A stretch of DNA of 64,000 nt from G036327475 sp036327475 (GTDB lineage Bacteria; Pseudomonadota; Gammaproteobacteria; Enterobacterales; Enterobacteriaceae). A program made the translations under genes and the position numbers. The stretch lies in assembly GCF_036327475.1 (NCBI RefSeq), contig NZ_CP132913.1:1736001-1800000 (forward strand). Reading direction: 5' to 3'. The notes under the pieces were generated by a model that did no database searches, was not told the origin of the DNA, and saw nothing but the letters and a program-made list of their open reading frames with translations. Position 1 is the stretch's first letter. Each line of letters begins with the position of its first letter. Below, one piece after another: positions 27,871-38,387 of this stretch.

Positions 27871-28969
27871 ATGTTTGAAATAAACCCGGTAAAAAACCGT
27901 ATTCAGGACCTGTTGGAACGAACAACCGTTCTGAGGGGGTATCTTTGACTACGATCTCAAGAAAGAACGCCTCGAAGAAGTAAACGCCGAGCTTGAACAG
28001 CTGGATATTTGGAATGAGCCCGAACGCGCGCAGGCACTGGGTAAAGAGCGCTCGTCGCTTGAGGCTATCGTTGAAACTATCGACGAGCTTATCCAGGGTG
28101 TGGAGGACATCTCCGGCCTGTTGGAGTTAGCGATGGAAGAGAGCGACGAAGAAACCTTCCTCGAAACCAAAAGCGAACTGGATAGTCTAGAGGCCAAACT
28201 TGGCCAGTTGGAATTCCGTCGCATGTTTTCCGGCGAGTACGACGGCGGCAATTGCTATGTGGATATCCAGGCCGGTTCCGGCGGCACAGAAGCGCAGGAC
28301 TGGACTAGCATGTTGCTCAGAATGTATTTGCGCTGGGCGGAATCGCGCGGTTTCAAAACCGAAATTATCGAAGAGTCGGAGGGGGAAGTGGCTGGCATCA
28401 AATCGGTGACCGTCAAAGTCATCGGTGACTACGCTTATGGCTGGCTTCGTACCGAAACCGGCGTGCACCGCCTGGTGCGCAAGAGCCCGTTCGACTCTGG
28501 CGGTCGGCGGCACACCTCATTCAGCTCTGCTTTTGTTTATCCGGAAGTGGACGATGATATTGATATCGAGATTAACCCAGCGGATCTGCGGATCGATGTT
28601 TACCGCGCCTCCGGCGCCGGCGGCCAGCACGTCAACCGGACCGAATCCGCGGTGCGTATTACTCACTTGCCAACCAATATCGTCACCCAGTGCCAGAACG
28701 ACCGCTCGCAGCATAAAAATAAAGATCAGGCGATGAAACAGCTGAAAGCCAAGCTGTATGAATTCGAATTGCAGAAAAAGAATGCTGAAAGGCGGGCGCT
28801 AGAAGATACCAAGTCCGATATTGGCTGGGGAAGCCAGATCCGCTCCTATGTGTTGGATGATTCCCGCATTAAGGATCTACGTACTGGCGTTGAAACCCGT
28901 AATACCCAGTCGGTGCTGGATGGTGATCTGGACAAATTTATCGAAGCCAGTCTTAAGGCAGGGCTATGA
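27871..28969 (+). CDS. prfB: Peptide chain release factor 2 (programmed frameshift)
   Basis: Releases peptides at UGA and UAA. The reading starts at 27871 (MFEINPVKNRIQDLLE), reaches an in-frame TGA at codon 26 (27946-27948) and continues +1 from GAC at 27947, giving 365 residues, the family length. The GGQ motif lies in ASGAGGQHVNRTESAVRI and the SPF anticodon-like tripeptide in RKSPFDSGGRRHTSF. A simple gene caller would start it wrongly at about 28100. lysS follows 9 bases downstream, the standard operon. Confidence 0.97.
27934..27949 (+). promoter_or_regulatory. prfB: RF2 +1 programmed frameshift site
   Basis: AGGGGGTATCTTTGAC: an internal Shine-Dalgarno-like AGGGGG, the slippery CTT and the TGA stop followed by C, identical to the classical RF2 autoregulatory element. 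Low RF2 activity favours the shift and raises RF2. Confidence 0.96.
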
Positions 28970-28978
28970 GGAACTCAT

Positions 28979-30499
28979 ATGTCTGAATCACACTCACGGG
29001 ACGGCGCCCCTCAGGCGCTGGATTTCAATAATGAGCTGCGTTCACGACAGGAAAAGCTTACTCAATTGCGCCAGCAGGGTACCGCTTTTCCAAACGATTT
29101 CCGCCGGGACGCGGTTTCCGACCAGCTGCACGCCCGCTATGGCGAGAAGAGTAACGAAAAGCTGGAAGCGTTAAATATCGAGGTTAGCATTGCCGGGCGC
29201 ATGATGACCCGCCGCGTCATGGGAAAAGCCTCCTTTGTCACCCTGCAGGATATGGGGGGGAAAATCCAGCTATACGTTGCACACGACAATCTTCCCGAAG
29301 GCCAGTACAACGAGCGGTTCAAAAAATGGGACCTTGGAGACATTCTCGGTGCGCGTGGCAAATTATTTAAAACCCGTACCGGCGAGCTGTCTATTCACTG
29401 TAGCGAAATTCGCCTGCTGACCAAGGCGATACGTCCGTTGCCGGATAAGTTTCGCGGTCTGGCCGATCAGGAAACCCGGTATCGCCAGCGTTATCTCGAC
29501 CTAATCGCCAATGACGAATCACGCCAAACCTTCAAGGTTCGTTCGCGCATCGTGGCGGAAATTCGCCGATTTATGATGGATCATGACTTTATGGAAGTGG
29601 AAACGCCGATGATGCAGACCATCCCCGGCGGCGCCTCGGCGCGTCCGTTTATTACCCACCATCATGCGCTTGGCGTCGACATGTATCTGCGCATTGCGCC
29701 AGAGCTTTATCTTAAGCGACTGGTAGTGGGCGGTTTTGAGAGAGTATTTGAAATCAACCGCAACTTCCGTAATGAAGGACTGTCGCCGCGCCATAATCCT
29801 GAGTTTACCATGATGGAACTCTATATGGCCTACGCGGATTATCGTGATCTGATTGTGCTGGTGGAGGATCTGTTCCGCACCCTGATCCAGCGAGTATTGC
29901 GCAACAGCGTGGTGCATTATGGCGACCAGACCTTTGATTTCAGCAAGCCCTTTACCCAGATGACCATGAAAGAAGCCATTTGCCATTATCGCCCGGAAAC
30001 CAGGCCAGAAGCGCTGGACGATATGACCTCCGCGATCACTATTGCCGAGTCATTGGGCATTACGGTAGACAAAAGCTGGGGATTGGGTCGAGTGCAGACC
30101 GAAATTTTTGAAGAGACGGCGGAAAGCTATCTGATCCAGCCGACGTTTATTACCGCCTACCCGGCGGAGGTTTCGCCGCTGGCGCGCCGCAATGATGAAG
30201 ATCCGTTCTTCACCGATCGTTTTGAATTCTTTATCAGCGGGCGTGAAATTGGCAACGGCTTTTCAGAGCTTAACGATGCCGAAGATCAGGCCGCGCGCTT
30301 TGCCGAGCAGGTCCAGGCTAAGGACGCCGGTGATGATGAAGCCATGTTCTATGATGAAGACTATGTCACCGCCTTGGAACACGGCCTGCCGCCGACCGCG
30401 GGTCTTGGAATCGGTATCGATCGCCTGACGATGCTGCTAACAAACAGTCACACTATTCGCGATGTTATCCTATTCCCGGCGCTGCGTCCGCAAAAATAG
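28979..30499 (+). CDS. lysS: Lysyl-tRNA synthetase, class II
   Basis: Charges tRNA-Lys. 506 residues. N-terminal OB fold for anticodon binding, then class II motifs: motif 2 around FERVFEINRNFRNEGLSPRH with NPEFTMMELY, and motif 3 GLGIGIDRLTMLL. Start at 28979 with GAGGA just upstream. Shares the transcript with prfB. Intact. The region after it is a long run of relics. Confidence 0.97.
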   Translation: MSESHSRDGAPQALDFNNELRSRQEKLTQLRQQGTAFPNDFRRDAVSDQLHARYGEKSNEKLEALNIEVSIAGRMMTRRVMGKASFVTLQDMGGKIQLYVAHDNLPEGQYNERFKKWDLGDILGARGKLFKTRTGELSIHCSEIRLLTKAIRPLPDKFRGLADQETRYRQRYLDLIANDESRQTFKVRSRIVAEIRRFMMDHDFMEVETPMMQTIPGGASARPFITHHHALGVDMYLRIAPELYLKRLVVGGFERVFEINRNFRNEGLSPRHNPEFTMMELYMAYADYRDLIVLVEDLFRTLIQRVLRNSVVHYGDQTFDFSKPFTQMTMKEAICHYRPETRPEALDDMTSAITIAESLGITVDKSWGLGRVQTEIFEETAESYLIQPTFITAYPAEVSPLARRNDEDPFFTDRFEFFISGREIGNGFSELNDAEDQAARFAEQVQAKDAGDDEAMFYDEDYVTALEHGLPPTAGLGIGIDRLTMLLTNSHTIRDVILFPALRPQK

Positions 30500-30920
30500 T
30501 CCCTGAAACAGCGGGCTACTCTATGCGTCCGCTGTCCTGGCGCGTCCGTTGCACCATTGCAGTCCATTACGCCGCATGGCGGCGCTTGTGACGCGCCAGG
30601 GCCGATAGGTGCCGTCCAGGGCTTGAGATTGTTTTCGCTAACATGTTGTCGCGTTCGCTTTAGCCGTCAACGTCACTCGCGGCAAGTCACGAGTCTGCGC
30701 CACTGCCGTACCCCTCTTGTGTTTGGTTAACTTTACGTCTCCTTTGTTGCGACGAAGGTTGGTGATCTTGCGGTTTGACCTTTAGATAATTATGCATTAT
30801 CTTGGCTCATGCTAATGACGGTTTTTATTTAAGCGCGCTTGCTGCAGCCGGTACGTTTGACCTACGTCTTACTAGTTATTATACAAGTTCTCCTTCATTT
30901 GTTTTAGAGGTCACCAGGTA
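30500..30920. other. Gap after lysS
   Basis: About 420 bases with no frame I recognise. It marks the switch from backbone to the accessory region. Confidence 0.5.
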
Positions 30921-31745
30921 ATGAGTATGGACGACAGTACCGCGGTATCTACTCTATTAACCGCACCGCCGGACAGCCGCACGCTGGAAGAAATCTAGTC
31001 GCTCATTGAAGCCAGCCCGCGCGCAATTTGCGCGTTAAGCAACAGCATTTGAGGTACACCGGATGCTGGAATAGCAGGGGTTTCATATCGAACGCGGTAT
31101 TTCGGGTATCCCTACCGCCATAATCGTGAAAGCCGATGAGGGTGGCCCGGTCATTGCAATATTGGGTGAGTATGATGCGCTACCTGGGGTCATCCAGCAG
31201 GCCGATGTGGCAGAACCCTGGCCGATGACAGCAGGCAGCAATGGTCACGGGCTGCAGCCATAATTTGCTTGGCAGCGTGTCTACAGGTCGCCAGCGCTGT
31301 CAAAGGTTTTCTGCCGCCCGTAATTACGGGGTCGGGTACGATTTTACGGCTGTTCAGCGGAAGAGGACGGCTTCGCCAAAGGATTTATGGTGCGCGCGTG
31401 GGGATGTTCGTGATGTAGACATCACAAACAGCTGGCACACCAATGCTTTCAGCGGGGTAATAATAAAAGGAATTTCCTCTGGTCTGCAATGAATTAACTA
31501 TCACTTCAGCGGTATGGCCGACCATGTATCCGACAGTCAGCACCTCGGCTGCAGTGCGCTGGATGCGATCGAACTGATGAACGTCGGCATTAATTACATG
31601 CGCGAGTACATGTCCAGCACTGCCGGCGTTGCAGAAATTGGTCAAGCAGGTCGATAACATGCCTGCCGGCGCGACGCTGATGAACGAAACCCCTTTACTA
31701 GCCAGGTGCTGAACTCAGTGACTGGCGTCACGGAATTGCTAACCT
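30921..31745 (+). pseudogene. M20 peptidase (AbgB-like amidohydrolase), remnant
   Basis: GFHIERGISGIPTAIIVKAD followed by GPVIAILGEYDALPG, then GSNGHGCSHNLLGS and later GMADHVSDSQHLG and SALDAIELMNVG match the p-aminobenzoyl-glutamate hydrolase subunit B type of M20 metallopeptidase. Frames change several times and the second metal-binding part is deleted. Next to an amino-acid ABC transporter relic, so the set may once have imported and cleaved an amino-acid conjugate; that link is inference from position. Confidence 0.8.
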
Positions 31746-31802
31746 AGGCGCAACTCGGCTCCGGATCCACCGGCCGGCCGTTTGATTTTTAGGGGTGCGG
31801 AC

Positions 31803-32460
31803 ATGCTGATGGATGTTGAATTTTTACACAACACGCTGATGTAGCTCTTGCCAGACGTCCCGTTGACACTTGAACTGGCGATCGGCTCGGTGTCGCTTGG
31901 TTTTCCTTGCCCTGCTGTTGGCGCTGATGCGTCTGAGCGGCGTGTGGGTCCTGAACGCGTCTTCACCTTTCGCGACTCACGCTGCTGGTACAATTCCAGC
32001 CGTGCGGCGAACGCGTGCTCTGCCCATCCTGCGTGAGCTCTACTTAGAGTACGCTGCTCTCGCTGACCCTGCATACCGCCGCTTACTCTAGCGAAATTTC
32101 CACGGCAGTCCGCCGTCGGTGCCATGGGTACATTGAAGTCGCCTATGTCTGCGGCATGACCTGGCAAAAGGTGTTCCGCAGTATTATTTGCCAGTAGTGA
32201 TGCGCCAGGCGCCATCCGCCTACGGTAATGAAATGATTTCCATGGACATCTACCTCGTTGGCCTCAATCATTACCCTGATTGAGATAACCAGCATCGCCG
32301 CCGGCATCATCGCTGAAACCTACTGCGCGCTCGAAGTGTTTTGGTGGCTGGGCGCTGTATTTGGCGATTAATCTGGTGCTGACTTGTTTGCTGCAATGGT
32401 TGGAATATCGGTTGATACCGGATTTACGGCTGCAACAGAACCTCTCTTGCGTAAGAAATA
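31803..32460 (+). pseudogene. Polar amino-acid ABC transporter permease, remnant
   Basis: HisM/ArtQ-type permease. LLPDVPLTLELAIGSV starts it, then LALLLALMRLSGVWV, LTLHTAAYSSEI, IEVAYVCGMTWQ, AYGNEMI and the C-terminal YLAINLVLTCLLQWLEYRL in shifting frames. Several stops and frameshifts. Between the peptidase and binding-protein relics in the same direction. Confidence 0.8.
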
Positions 32461-32550
32461 CGCGGCATGCTTCCTGATGTCGGAAAGATATTATTTAACA
32501 TCGCTCCGGCGATATTTCTGTTGACATTTTTCACTAGAGGTGGGATTAGA

Positions 32551-33333
32551 ATGAAATTCTCCACGATGATTTGCGCGCTGTGAACGCTCAGACCGCGGAA
32601 GAAAAATGGACCACGGTGCGCATTGGTACCGAAGGAGCATTCCGCCTGCTTAATTTTACCAGACCGGATTGTGCACTTGATGATTTTGAAATCGATTTGC
32701 ATAAGGTGTTCTGCAAATCGATGCAGGTGACATGCGAAAGTGTCGTCCAGTCCTTCTATCGCCGCAGGCCGGCAAATTCGACGCGATTATGTCCGGGATG
32801 TCGGCGACCGCTAAGCGTCGGCAGGTGATTGATTTTTAGGTGCCCTATAGTAATTCTGGTAGGTGCCCTATAGTAATTCTGGCCAGATCTCTGCTGTCCT
32901 GAAGACAGTCCGCTGGCTAAATTGTCGGATACCGGCATGTGTTTTCTCTGACCAGAAGCTAGAGCGGTGAAAGAGTTGGATAAAATCGAACCCGCTTTTC
33001 AAGAAAAGCCATCGGTGTTCAGACTGCCTCGATTGCCACCACTTTTTTGAATAAATATCTGCAGGGCGTGTAAAGTCGCGAGAATATAAAACCACTGAAG
33101 AGCACGATCTAGACCTGGGCGCCAGTCGCGTAGATTTGGTTATCGCCTCTATAACCTATTTGAATAGTGCGCTGGAAAAGCTCGGTAACGCCAATATGGT
33201 TCTTGGTAGGGCCGAAAGCAGTTCGACTATCGGCCCGCATAAATCTGATCCTGAACTGAAGAAAATGTTTGACGATACTATCATGAAGACGCTAGACATG
33301 AGGTGGTTCAGCCAGGATATTACGCCGCAATAA
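32551..33333 (+). pseudogene. Amino-acid periplasmic binding protein (HisJ/ArgT-like), remnant
   Basis: MKFSTMICAL starts a broken signal peptide. TTVRIGTEGAFRLLNF, DDFEIDLHKVFCKSMQVTCE and KFDAIMSGMSATAKRRQVIDF then match SBP family 3. A 23-bp tandem duplication at 32837-32882 hits the conserved VPYSNS segment, and further shifts follow. The tail from 33136 (LVIASITYLNSALEKLGNAN to TITPQ) is open and ends at 33333. Confidence 0.85.
32837..32882. repeat. Tandem duplication, 2 x 23 bp (in binding-protein relic)
   Basis: Two exact adjacent copies of a 23-base unit starting TAGGTGCCCTATAG. 23 is not a multiple of three, so the event itself breaks the frame at the conserved PYSNS motif. Confidence 0.96.
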
Positions 33334-33401
33334 ACGCACGGTAGAGTAGAGCGCAGACTGCTCTGATTGCTCAAAAATAACGACGATCAGGAGCGCGCCC
33401 C

Positions 33402-33428
33402 TTGTCAACGGGTGCTATAAGGTTATAA
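33402..33428 (+). promoter_or_regulatory. Promoter of tRNA-Gly
   Basis: TTGTCA at 33402-33407 and TATAAT at 33423-33428 with a short 15-base spacer, followed by a GC-rich stretch (GCTTCGCGCC) of the kind seen at stringently controlled tRNA promoters. Confidence 0.5.
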
Positions 33429-33447
33429 TGCTTCGCGCCTATCGAGG

Positions 33448-33521
33448 GCGGGTGTAGTTCAATGGTAGAATGGCAGCTTCCCAAGCTGCATCCGAGGGTT
33501 CGATTCCCTTCACCCGCTCCA
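33448..33521 (+). tRNA. glyU: tRNA-Gly (anticodon CCC)
   Basis: 74 nt with encoded CCA. Acceptor stem GCGGGTG/CACCCGC, D loop with AATGGTA, anticodon arm GCAGCTTCCCAAGCTGC with CCC, and T arm GAGGGTTCGATTCCCTTC. Reads GGG codons. It is the only gene between lysS and ygdQ that looks functional. Confidence 0.97.
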
Positions 33522-33543
33522 AACACACTTGAACAGTAGCGCA

Positions 33544-33713
33544 TTTGCGAATTGAAATAGAGTACTTGCGTGCGAAGCTGGAAAACCGTGCCAAAGTGGA
33601 GCTGGTTACATTGGTGTGGATGGACTGGTATGACACTGAAACAACTGGGTTATATCACCAGCCACCAGAAGTAAAACAGGCATATTGGCACTTCTGTCGG
33701 GCTTAAGGATCTG
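33544..33713 (+). mobile_element. IS3-family transposase scrap
   Basis: One open stretch reads HLRIEIEYLRAKLENRAKVE, then LVTLVWMDWYDTET and PPEVKQAYWH. The first part resembles the OrfA C-terminus (LRxENxYLKKL) and the second the OrfB C-terminus (VEMATLxWVDWYN...PPAEAE) of IS3-type elements, joined by a deletion of nearly all of OrfB. No terminal repeats are visible. Confidence 0.6.
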
Positions 33714-34705
33714 GCGATCTGAGCTTGCGGATTTAACATCTTTCCGCAGAATCAGATCGGTTCAATTGTGTTGCCAGTAATGAAATCCTCAAAAATCTCT
33801 GCATATTGATGATTACTTCTTCCGAAAAATCATAAATCTTGATAGCGGCTGGAGAGGCTATAAACGCATTGAAAATGGGAGAGGAGGCTTGGCTAGCCAC
33901 CCGTTGGCTGACAAATTGGTTACACGGCTCATGTACTGACCTAACTAGGAAAGGCTTTTAAATGCACAGGGCATAGGCCAGAGGCTCGCCGACAGCCGCC
34001 AAGCACACGCCTGAAAAGTGTTTATGAGGGTTGGCCGTGCATGCAAAAGCGAATGCCGACTGGGTGGCAACAAAGTAGAATAGTTGTTATCAACAATATT
34101 TTACGTCATTTAAGAGTAGAAAACATAATACTACCTCCATGATTAAGATATTCAATAAGTTGTGGCATGGCATATTATCGTAGGTTATTGCAACTCTGTA
34201 TGCTTCACCTCTTGGTATCTGTATTAGCTGTCACATAAATGTGTTTAACCACAATGATCGAGGAAGACCCTTTAGACAGTATTGAAGGTTGTTTGGATGA
34301 TGCGCAAAAGAACTCATGATCTCCTGCATCCGGGGCCTTCCTTAAGGCCGCACTCAGCTTTAGCTTGTGCGGTGCATGAAATGAGTAATGATTCTCTTAT
34401 TTTGACTACAATGGCTTGTCATTCTTTGTTTTATTTGTGAACTTCATTTAACAATTAATGAAGCCTCTTCTTTACGACCTGTTTATTCGCGTTTTACGTG
34501 CTTAGTAAAATACACCATAAATACACTATTTCTTTAAACACGACGTTACAAGGTCTCGAAACCACGTATTTTCCGCTAGATAGTGCTTAGTACGGTATTT
34601 AATTTCTGCTTAAGTTACTTTCTTCCGTTGATATTTTGTATATAGTCTTATAAAGAGTAATATGGTTATTAATGAATATCACTTCAACTCAGTGAGGAAT
34701 GTAGA
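33714..34705. other. AT-rich gene-free stretch
   Basis: About 1 kb downstream of the IS scrap, AT-richer than the flanks and dense with stops on both strands. I recognise nothing in it. Confidence 0.5.
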
Positions 34706-35276
34706 TATGAAATCAATATACAGCCAAGAGTATCGAGGACAGTATTGTAAACAGTATCGTAAACGGAAGCGGGGTTTTGTCGGAGATCATAACCAGAGAT
34801 AAGCAACGCCCACTCAAGTTTGAAGAGCCCGATATTATCAGAGCTATCACTTCTCTGAATGGGATGAAACTCAATGATGTGTTTGTCCGCAGTCCTACAC
34901 CCTGTTTGGCCTGTACAGTAACTATAACTATCGCTGGCGGCTGGTGAATTTAACGTTAATTTATTAACCGAAATTCTCAATGCTGTTTCCTCCGGATGGG
35001 GGTGGAGGATGGGATTTCAGTTGGACAAGAAGTCACTTACGGCGTAGATTGGCTCAAAGGCGAAACATCGAGTATACCCACGACTGGGGTAAATGGTGAA
35101 GTGTCGGAGTCGGTTACCCTTACGACCGCTCCTGGGTGGCGGTCTTGCTGGCTCCCGGTCAGGCAGTCGTTGCGCAGATGATTGTAAGCTGGGGCTGGGC
35201 CAGAGTCGAGGTGGGATATCTTTCTTGCCTCGATGGTGTTGTCGCAATGCACTATGAGTCCTCCGTATATTGAGAT
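34706..35276 (+). pseudogene. Unrecognised relic, possibly aerolysin-type beta-pore toxin-like
   Basis: Pieces across three frames seem to belong together: SIEDSIVNSIVNGSGVLSEI, EPDIIRAITSLNGMKLNDVF, YTLFGLYSNYNYRWRL, DGISVGQEVTYGVDWLKGET, VNGEVSESVTLT, and AVLLAPGQAVVAQMIVSWGW ending at 35276. The alternating Ser/Thr-rich strand followed by a PG turn and a second strand resembles the membrane-spanning part of ETX/MTX2 and aerolysin-like proteins. This is a shape argument only. At least three frameshifts make it dead in any case. Confidence 0.3.
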
Positions 35277-36909
35277 AAAATTCGACGCCTAACGCATGTC
35301 GTTTACTGCAGTCATAGACATTGGCATGTATTCCAGCGCGAGTCGCGAGTAGAGTTATGTGATAAGGTAAACAAAAATTTACTGAAAACGGTTTAGTTGA
35401 ATGAGGGGGCAAAACCTATCGGCAATAGCGTCGTTTCGGAAAAATTTTGCAGAGATCGGACAATTGATTACGCAATGTTTTCTCTGGATGAGGTGATCAT
35501 TAGCGAATCGCTTATTTCCCGGTGGGAGAAGAAAATGACTGAATAACAATGCCATGATTTTATGCTGACAGGCATTGTCTTTGCAATAAAGGGTAAAGGC
35601 CAAACGAAAGAGCGGGATTATTCTGCGCCGATCAGCGCGCCATAAAGCCCATGAGGCCGCAGACAAAAAACAGCACCGCCTGATGCTTACGCGAGAGTAA
35701 CGGCGATGCCGGTTTCGTCGGCCAATTCCTTAAAGGAATACCTCTGTAACTCGGTCTTTGTAAACGCTTCGCGCTTTTGCACGACCGGTTGATAAGCCCA
35801 TTAGTGGGCGGTGACATGCTCGATCGGGTGCAGAGAGCTATCGGCCTTGATTGATAGGTTATTTTCCTGATAAATGTCGGAGCTAGCAGCTGCGTATCGG
35901 AGCTACCAGACCCGTGGTCGTTCCTCGGCCTTGTCCGTTACGTCTGACCATTATCGCCGCTGCGAGGGCGGATAGCATTGTCATGGTCCTTAACAGCATC
36001 CATGCCAATTCTGCGGTCAGAATACGCTCATCAGCATAGCGCCTTTTACTAGTTCGGAGGCAAGGCGCTGCCCGTTATCAGCTCAGACATTGGCATGACT
36101 CCTTATAAGAGGTTCGCTCTTCATTAGCTGCTATAGCCAAGTTCGCTTAATGCAAACATCATGCCGGCGTACTATCAATCTATTGCATTAAACGATTGAC
36201 AACACAGTAAGGGTACCGTGCCGTTTTCTTCTCGCTTGGCGTATTTTGTGTACGGAGCAAGCTTGATTGCCCATTTTATGCTCGCTACCGTCCTGAAATT
36301 GACTGAGGGTTTTCTCTATCAGCACCGGATTGCGCTACTTGCAGATAACACCTTCGCGGCCATTAACCAGAAATCCCTACTGCACCCTATCTGTTCAAGC
36401 TCCAATAATCGCATAATTAGCTTGATTTATCTTGAACGCCAGGGGTTACTGTGCCTGTTGTCATGAATTTGGCACAATCGTGCGATCATGTTTTCCTCTC
36501 ATCGCCGGTTCTTAAATCGGTCACAAGCGCTGTCCGCCATCACATTGGCAACCCGTTAATTCGCCCGTCGCTCCCGTGCTGCCATATAAGGCCTACCTCC
36601 GGGCCCTACCACTTGTGATAGAGGCCTGCTCGGGCTACCTTATTGGACGGCAGGCTTGGAGCGTTATGCTGACCGTGCCGCTGACGACCGTCCCTTTTCA
36701 TTCACCGGTATAGGAGCCAAAGATGAGGGCTGGTACACGGCTTATCAACGGAATCTTTATATTGCTGACGCAAGCCGCAGTAATCGAAATATAATTCGCC
36801 CACCAACGGCGTCTGATAATTATTTTCTGCAAGCGGTGAGAGATGTAATTTATTTATACTTTTCTTTTGATGTACTTTCAAAAAACCAATCCCATCTAGG
36901 GATTGCATT
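35277..36909. other. Decayed stretch, no recognised gene
   Basis: About 1.6 kb. Short open frames exist, for example plus 36218-36466 (82 codons) and 36656-36913 (85 codons), and a minus frame near 35650 with a membrane-like VLFFVCGLMGFMA. None extends into a gene I can name. They may be ends of transporter genes. Confidence 0.4.
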
Positions 36910-37806
36910 ATGAAAGTCGGTTGCATCGGCTTAGAAAAAATGGGCGCCGCCATGGCTGCACGACTTCAAAATGTTAGACATGAAGTGATCGCCGATGACA
37001 AAATAGTCATGCACAGGACGCGGTGACGCAGCAAGGCATCGATGTCGCCTCGGATTGTCGATCGGCGGCGGCCATGCTGCCGGCGCCGCGGACTTTCTAG
37101 CTGATGACGCCACAGGATGAGGCAACGGAACGCGCTATTGCAGAATTAGCGGTGCTGCTTACCAGCGGCGATATCGTCATTGACGGTGGTAACTCGGATG
37201 TTCGCGATACGCTTCGTCGCGCGATCAGGCCGTGGGAGAAAGGGGATAACACTCGTAGACGTAGGCGTTAACGGTGAAACAGGTGAAACACAAGGCGCAC
37301 GGGGAGGGATGTAGGTTTCTTATCGGCGCGGCGCCCCGATCGTCGAATAGTTCACCACACTGTTTGACACCCTGGCGGCCAAAGGGACAACGTGCGTGGG
37401 CGACAGTGGCGCAGGGCTTTGCCAAAGCGGTACATAACGGCGTCGAATACGCGCTACGGCGTCGAATACGCGCTGATGCAGGCTTATGGCGAGGGATATG
37501 AGCTACTTTTGGCGCCTGACATCGATGTCGACCTGCACGCTGAACAACGCAAAACGTCTGTTCCATATGTTCGCATTTTCTGGAAAAACTGATTGAAACT
37601 CTGGCGCCTGATGTGTCGCTGGGCAATGTAAATGGCTACGCGGCGGACTTCGGCATGAGCTGCTGGATGGTAGAGGAAGCCATCCAGCAGCTCATGCCCA
37701 CTCCGGTCATCAGTACGACATTTGCAGGAGACTCCACATCATAAGAGCATCGCCACCCTGCGGGACGTTCGGCGGCCATGCGGTAAAACGCCGTGAGGAT
37801 AACGCA
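36910..37806 (+). pseudogene. 6-phosphogluconate dehydrogenase-like (GndA/YqeC type), remnant
   Basis: MKVGCIGLEKMGAAMAARLQ carries the Rossmann GxGxMG motif (second G changed to E). Then DIVIDGGNSD, DVGVNGE, VGDSGAG..KAVHNGVEYALMQAY from the catalytic part, LAPDVSLGNVNGYAADFG and EEAIQQLMPTPVISTTF. Frames change many times, and a 19-bp tandem duplication (37438-37475) sits in the HNGVEYAL helix. First of four consecutive sugar-acid genes, all dead. Confidence 0.8.
37438..37475. repeat. Tandem duplication, about 2 x 19 bp (in 6PGDH-like relic)
   Basis: Adjacent copies of a 19-base unit starting CGGCGTCGAATACGCGCT, the last base differing. It duplicates the GVEYAL codons and shifts the frame. 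Confidence 0.92.
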
Positions 37807-38298
37807 TGAGCACAATTTCACTAACACAGCGCCTACAAACAGGTCGCCCGCGAGCTTAGCCATATGGTGCAAGCAATTAACGATGATCATAACTTGCCGA
37901 AGCCATCAACCGCATGCCGCGGTGTGTCTAAGAGGCCGGGGTCGTTCGGGTTTGATGGTGAAAGCCATCGCCATCCGTTTCATGCATATCGGTCTTGCGG
38001 TGTATGTTGTTGGCGGCGGGTGATTTGCTGATTGCGATGTCTTTCTCCATCAAAACGCCGGCAACCCTTTTCCACATTGCGGCAGCCCGTCAGATAGGGG
38101 CCGAGTAGTGCTTATCAGTTCGTCGCCGACGCCGGCGTTACAGGTGGACCACTATGTCTCCCTGCCGGCGCACAGGGCGTCGCCACCGATCAGTATACGG
38201 GATCTTTATTTGAACAATCTGTATTAATCACCAGCGATGCTATCGCCTGGAAAATCCAGCATTCCCGCGTGCAAACCGACGAGGAATTGGGTAAATAG
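37806..38298 (+). pseudogene. SIS-domain sugar-phosphate isomerase (HxlB-like), remnant
   Basis: MSTISLTQRLQT starts it. RGRGRSGLMVKAIAIRFMHI and GLAVYVVGG match the SIS fold of 6-phospho-3-hexuloisomerases, LISSSPTPALQ and the ending QYTGSLFEQSVLITSDAI support this. Several frameshifts. Overlaps the end of the dehydrogenase-like relic, suggesting a former operon. Confidence 0.75.
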
Positions 38299-38387
38299 CA
38301 CGCCTAACCTGCAATAGTCTTAAACGCTACCCATCGACCCTACACACCTAAGCATCTTTCACCATAATATAAATATCAGAGGAAATT

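Noticed and set aside
33439..33636. Minus-strand frame of 65 codons containing VKGIEPSDAAWEAAILPLNY
   Set aside because: It is the antisense of the tRNA-Gly gene; this peptide is a well-known false protein found wherever tRNA-Gly genes are translated.
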